Below are positions 61,617 to 64,000 of a stretch of 64,000 nt of DNA, in pieces (position 1 is the stretch's first letter; every line of letters begins with the position of its first letter). The translations under genes and the position numbers were made by a program. The stretch comes from Pedobacter sp. FW305-3-2-15-E-R2A2 (GTDB lineage: Bacteria; Bacteroidota; Bacteroidia; Sphingobacteriales; Sphingobacteriaceae): the NCBI RefSeq assembly GCF_038446955.1, contig NZ_CP151803.1:2852001-2916000 (forward strand), in the 5' to 3' direction. A model generated the notes under the pieces. It saw nothing but the letters and a program-made list of their open reading frames with translations, searched no databases and had not been told where the DNA came from.

Positions 61617-62732
61617 TTATAAAGAATTACAAATATTACCGGATAAGGTGGCTCCGGCACCATTTGAGGCAATTACCGTAGTTTTAGCGCTTGAAGTGCT
61701 CAGCACCGGGATGGAGTAGGGCGGTGTAAAGGCAGTAACACCATTACCTGAAATGTTTCCTGTGACACTTGTAAACGTATTATTGATCACCTGAACAGCG
61801 GTGGAATTATTGGCCATCAGGTCTATTGGAATCTTAACATTTTCGAAAACGTTCGACTGCACCAGCAGGTTTGCCTCAAATCCTGCCTGGATGCAGGATT
61901 TACTTACTGTACTGTTAAAGTAACTGTTTAGGATATGTACTTGTCCAAATCTCACCCTTGGCATTCTGGCCACACAGCCCTGTGCCCACCAGCAACGGAC
62001 GAAGGTAATGCGGAAACGGCCTCTGTCGCTGGTCACATTATCTCCCGATCCGATCAGGTCTGAGAAACGGTGGTCATCCGAGCCTCCGGGACCATCCGGT
62101 TTTGGTGCCTTTAAATAGCTGAATTTACAATAAGAAGCAGTAATGTAATTAGAGCCGGCTTTGATGTCGAAATTACCGTCAACACCATCCCTGAACTCGC
62201 AATGGTCGACCCATACATTACTGCAGGAATCTAAAGTGCAGTTGTCCCAACCGTCAACGTCATAGGCACCCGGTCCTTCAAAAATAAGATTCCGGATGAT
62301 GATATTAGTGCAACGCTTAACGTAGATGATACCAGAGTTGTTCTTGCTTTGATCTGCCGACACCAATTTAGCTCCGGGGGAACCAAAAATGGTTTTCCCT
62401 GTCTGGTCCTGTAAGGAAATTCGGCCTCCTGAAGGAATGGTGATCGTACCATTAACCTGCACCACTTTTACACTGGTATTTTCTATAGCCGCCTTTAAAG
62501 CGGCGTAAGTACTCACAATGGTAGGAGTAGCGGCTCCGCCGCCTGTAGTTCCTCCATTTTGAGAGGCCCATCCCGGCGCGGTACAGGTAGCTTCGGTGAT
62601 TACTCCCGATGCGGTGGATATCGTTTCCTGAGGCTCCGCATCAGCAATTAGCCCGCGGCCCTTCTCGCAGCTCAGGAAGGTACAAGCCATGGCAAGCGCG
62701 ATGGCCAAGGAACGAAAATAGTTTGTTTTCAT
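61617..62732 (-). CDS. Pectate lyase, PL1 family, lipoprotein
   Basis: The 371-residue enzyme has a lipoprotein-type signal (C-T-F-L-S-C near 17-22), a linker with G-G-T-T-G-G-G, and a right-handed beta-helix of PL1 type. Markers are I-I-I-R-N-L-I-F-E-G near 147-156, V-W-V-D-H-C-E-F near 172-179, D-G-N-F-D-I-K for calcium and R-M-P-R-V-R-F-G with the catalytic arginine. It would act at the surface on de-esterified homogalacturonan, giving unsaturated ends for GH105. It lies outside the main pectin run but shares an operator-like site in its upstream region. Its ATG is divergent from the epimerase gene. Confidence 0.9.
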   Translation of the reverse strand: MKTNYFRSLAIALAMACTFLSCEKGRGLIADAEPQETISTASGVITEATCTAPGWASQNGGTTGGGAATPTIVSTYAALKAAIENTSVKVVQVNGTITIPSGGRISLQDQTGKTIFGSPGAKLVSADQSKNNSGIIYVKRCTNIIIRNLIFEGPGAYDVDGWDNCTLDSCSNVWVDHCEFRDGVDGNFDIKAGSNYITASYCKFSYLKAPKPDGPGGSDDHRFSDLIGSGDNVTSDRGRFRITFVRCWWAQGCVARMPRVRFGQVHILNSYFNSTVSKSCIQAGFEANLLVQSNVFENVKIPIDLMANNSTAVQVINNTFTSVTGNISGNGVTAFTPPYSIPVLSTSSAKTTVIASNGAGATLSGNICNSL

Positions 62733-62875
62733 GTTGATTTTTTAGGATGATTAAATGATTTGGTTAGTTAATTAAGTAAACCGAATTTCAGCTCGTTCGG
62801 CGGTTTATGGAAACTGTTCCGGTTAAATTAAAAGTCAGGAATCGAAAAAAAGAGGAGTCAGCCGGAAATATTAAC

Positions 62876-62900
62876 GCAATCGTAACCGGGATCGATTGCA
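62876..62900. promoter_or_regulatory. LacI-type operator candidate between PL1 and epimerase genes
   Basis: GCAATCG (62876-62882) faces CGATTGC (62893-62899) across 10 bases. The right part CGGGATCGATTGCA (62887-62900) matches 13 of 14 bases of the site before the pectin susC. Confidence 0.45.
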
Positions 62901-62938
62901 TTCCAGATCGTATAAAACCGGTCAATGTTAAGGTGCTG

Positions 62939-62967
62939 ATATTAAATGTTATTTTGACATTTAATAT
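62939..62967. other. AT-rich inverted repeat upstream of the epimerase gene
   Basis: Arms ATATTAAATGT and ACATTTAATAT (11 bases, perfect) flank a 7-base spacer. The repeat ends 44 bases before the ATG. It may be a second regulator's site. Confidence 0.4.
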
Positions 62968-63011
62968 TCTTTTTCTACATTAGGGATACGATCAAATATA
63001 GATATAAACGT

Positions 63012-64000
63012 ATGAACAACAGACTCTATCCAACCTGCTTAGCCCTCATTTTTATTGGCGCTTTAAGCGGATGCACCAGTTCCTTAAATAAAAATGCCGC
63101 AGTCAACGACACCTCGGCTGTATCAGTCCTGTCCGTTCCCGATTCCGGAGCCTTTAAGGGGGAAGTAAAAGGGAAAGCAGTGAACCTCTATACTTTGGTG
63201 AATAAGAATAATGCAAAAGCAGTAATCACCAATTACGGAGGACGTCTCGTGTCTTTATGGGTTCCTGATGGTAAAAACGGCTTCAAAGACGTGGTGTTGG
63301 GGTACGACAGCCTGAAATCATATCAGAAAAAAGGAGAACCTTTTTTCGGTGCCTTAATCGGCCGCTATGGAAACCGGATTGCAAAAGGGAAATTCAGTTT
63401 AGATGGAAAAGCTTATCAGCTGGAATTGAATGATGGTGTAAATACCTTGCATGGTGGTTCCAGTGGTTTTTACGGGCAGGTATGGGATGCTAAAAAAATC
63501 AATGATCAGACCTTGGAGCTGAGTTATGTTTCTAAGGATGGAGAGGGAGGATATCCGGGAAACCTGCAGGTTAAGGTAAGCTATGAGCTGACGGATAACA
63601 ATGAGGTTAAAATCAGTTATACTGCAACTACAGATAAAAATACCGTGGTTAACCTGACCAATCATGCCTATTTTAACCTCAATGGAGCAGGAGATTCGAC
63701 GATCACCGACCATTTGTTGAGTATTGATGCGGATACTTACACGCCGGTTGATGAAACTTTAATTCCGACTGGAAAAATAGAAAAACTTGCAGGTACGCCA
63801 TTTGATTTCAATAAACCTACTTTAATTGGTGCCAGGATTAACGACAGCAATCAGCAATTGAAATATGGAAAAGGTTACGATCATAATTTCGTGTTAAGAA
63901 AAGCTGCAGGTCTGCAGAAAGTAGCTACAGTGAGTAGTCCGAAAACAGGTATTGTAATGGAAATTCTAACAGAGGAACCCGGACTTCAGTTTTACAGTGG
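63012..64000 (+). CDS. galM: Aldose 1-epimerase (GalM), lipoprotein, 3'-truncated by window edge
   Basis: The visible 329 residues begin with a lipoprotein signal (I-G-A-L-S-G-C, Cys21) and then the galactose mutarotase beta-sandwich. It contains all four active-site blocks: N-T-L-H-G-G, N-L-T-N-H-A-Y-F-N-L, G-Y-D-H-N-F-V and T-E-E-P-G-L-Q-F-Y-S-G. The enzyme interconverts alpha and beta anomers of galactose or similar aldoses. The lipid anchor puts it in the periplasm or at the outer membrane, where it could help sugars released by PUL enzymes to reach transporters. The reading frame is open at the window end; only about 40-50 residues should be missing. Confidence 0.92.
   Translation, partial: MNNRLYPTCLALIFIGALSGCTSSLNKNAAVNDTSAVSVLSVPDSGAFKGEVKGKAVNLYTLVNKNNAKAVITNYGGRLVSLWVPDGKNGFKDVVLGYDSLKSYQKKGEPFFGALIGRYGNRIAKGKFSLDGKAYQLELNDGVNTLHGGSSGFYGQVWDAKKINDQTLELSYVSKDGEGGYPGNLQVKVSYELTDNNEVKISYTATTDKNTVVNLTNHAYFNLNGAGDSTITDHLLSIDADTYTPVDETLIPTGKIEKLAGTPFDFNKPTLIGARINDSNQQLKYGKGYDHNFVLRKAAGLQKVATVSSPKTGIVMEILTEEPGLQFYS

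Noticed and set aside
1..64000. Phage, transposon, CRISPR, toxin-antitoxin or defence genes, and tRNA or rRNA
   Set aside because: No such gene, repeat array or terminal inverted repeat was recognised anywhere in the window.

Overview
The window looks like a Bacteroidota chromosome, most likely a Pedobacter or other Sphingobacteriaceae relative. Evidence: two SusC/SusD pairs, a hybrid two-component regulator, a class II xylose isomerase, SusD-type lipoproteins with an S/A-C-K-K lipobox, TAnnTTTG-type -7 promoter elements and no sign of mobile DNA. I saw no rRNA, tRNA, CRISPR array, insertion sequence or phage gene. No gene-free gap exceeds 300 bases.

Region 1 (1-18.1 kb) is a nitrate assimilation and molybdenum cofactor block. 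After a truncated DUF218 gene and an FNR-like regulator, about fourteen minus-strand genes lie almost end to end. In transcription order they are nirB, nirD, moeB-rhodanese, moaC-moaB fusion, moeA, narK-type transporter, a nitrate reductase fused to an FAD reductase and a BFD iron-sulfur domain, a siroheme-reductase-like protein carrying a rubredoxin domain, a TSUP permease, moaA, moaD, moaE, mobA and a small exported protein. A divergent SUMT gene (cobA) begins siroheme synthesis for NirB. Together they would import nitrate, reduce it to ammonium and build both specialised cofactors. The divergent nirB/cobA spacer holds an FNR-like palindrome and three TATATGATTTT repeats.

Region 2 (18.1-38.6 kb) handles xylose and probably a xyloglucan-type oligosaccharide. 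xylB, xylA and a sodium symporter run on the minus strand. Divergent from them are a LacI regulator, a 1374-residue hybrid sensor, a GH31 alpha-xylosidase with a PA14-like insert, SusC, SusD and a surface lipoprotein, closed by a strong terminator. A membrane AraC regulator follows.

Region 3 (38.6-58.8 kb, with outliers at 61.6-64 kb) is a pectin utilisation locus. It contains a CE1-like esterase, a LacI regulator, SusC/SusD, two CE12 acetylesterases (the second split by an in-frame TAG), two CE8 pectin methylesterases, GH43, GH28, GH105 fused to a second domain, a PL10 pectate lyase and a fused tagaturonate reductase/altronate dehydratase. De-esterification, backbone cleavage and intracellular galacturonate catabolism are therefore encoded in one run. 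A PL1 pectate lyase and a truncated aldose 1-epimerase lie further right, after an unrelated GNAT / PaiB-like / MocR group.

LacI-like operator candidates sharing a CGATTGC half-site occur in front of the xyl regulator, the pectin susC, the GH28 gene and the PL1/epimerase pair, which hints at one regulon or two related ones.
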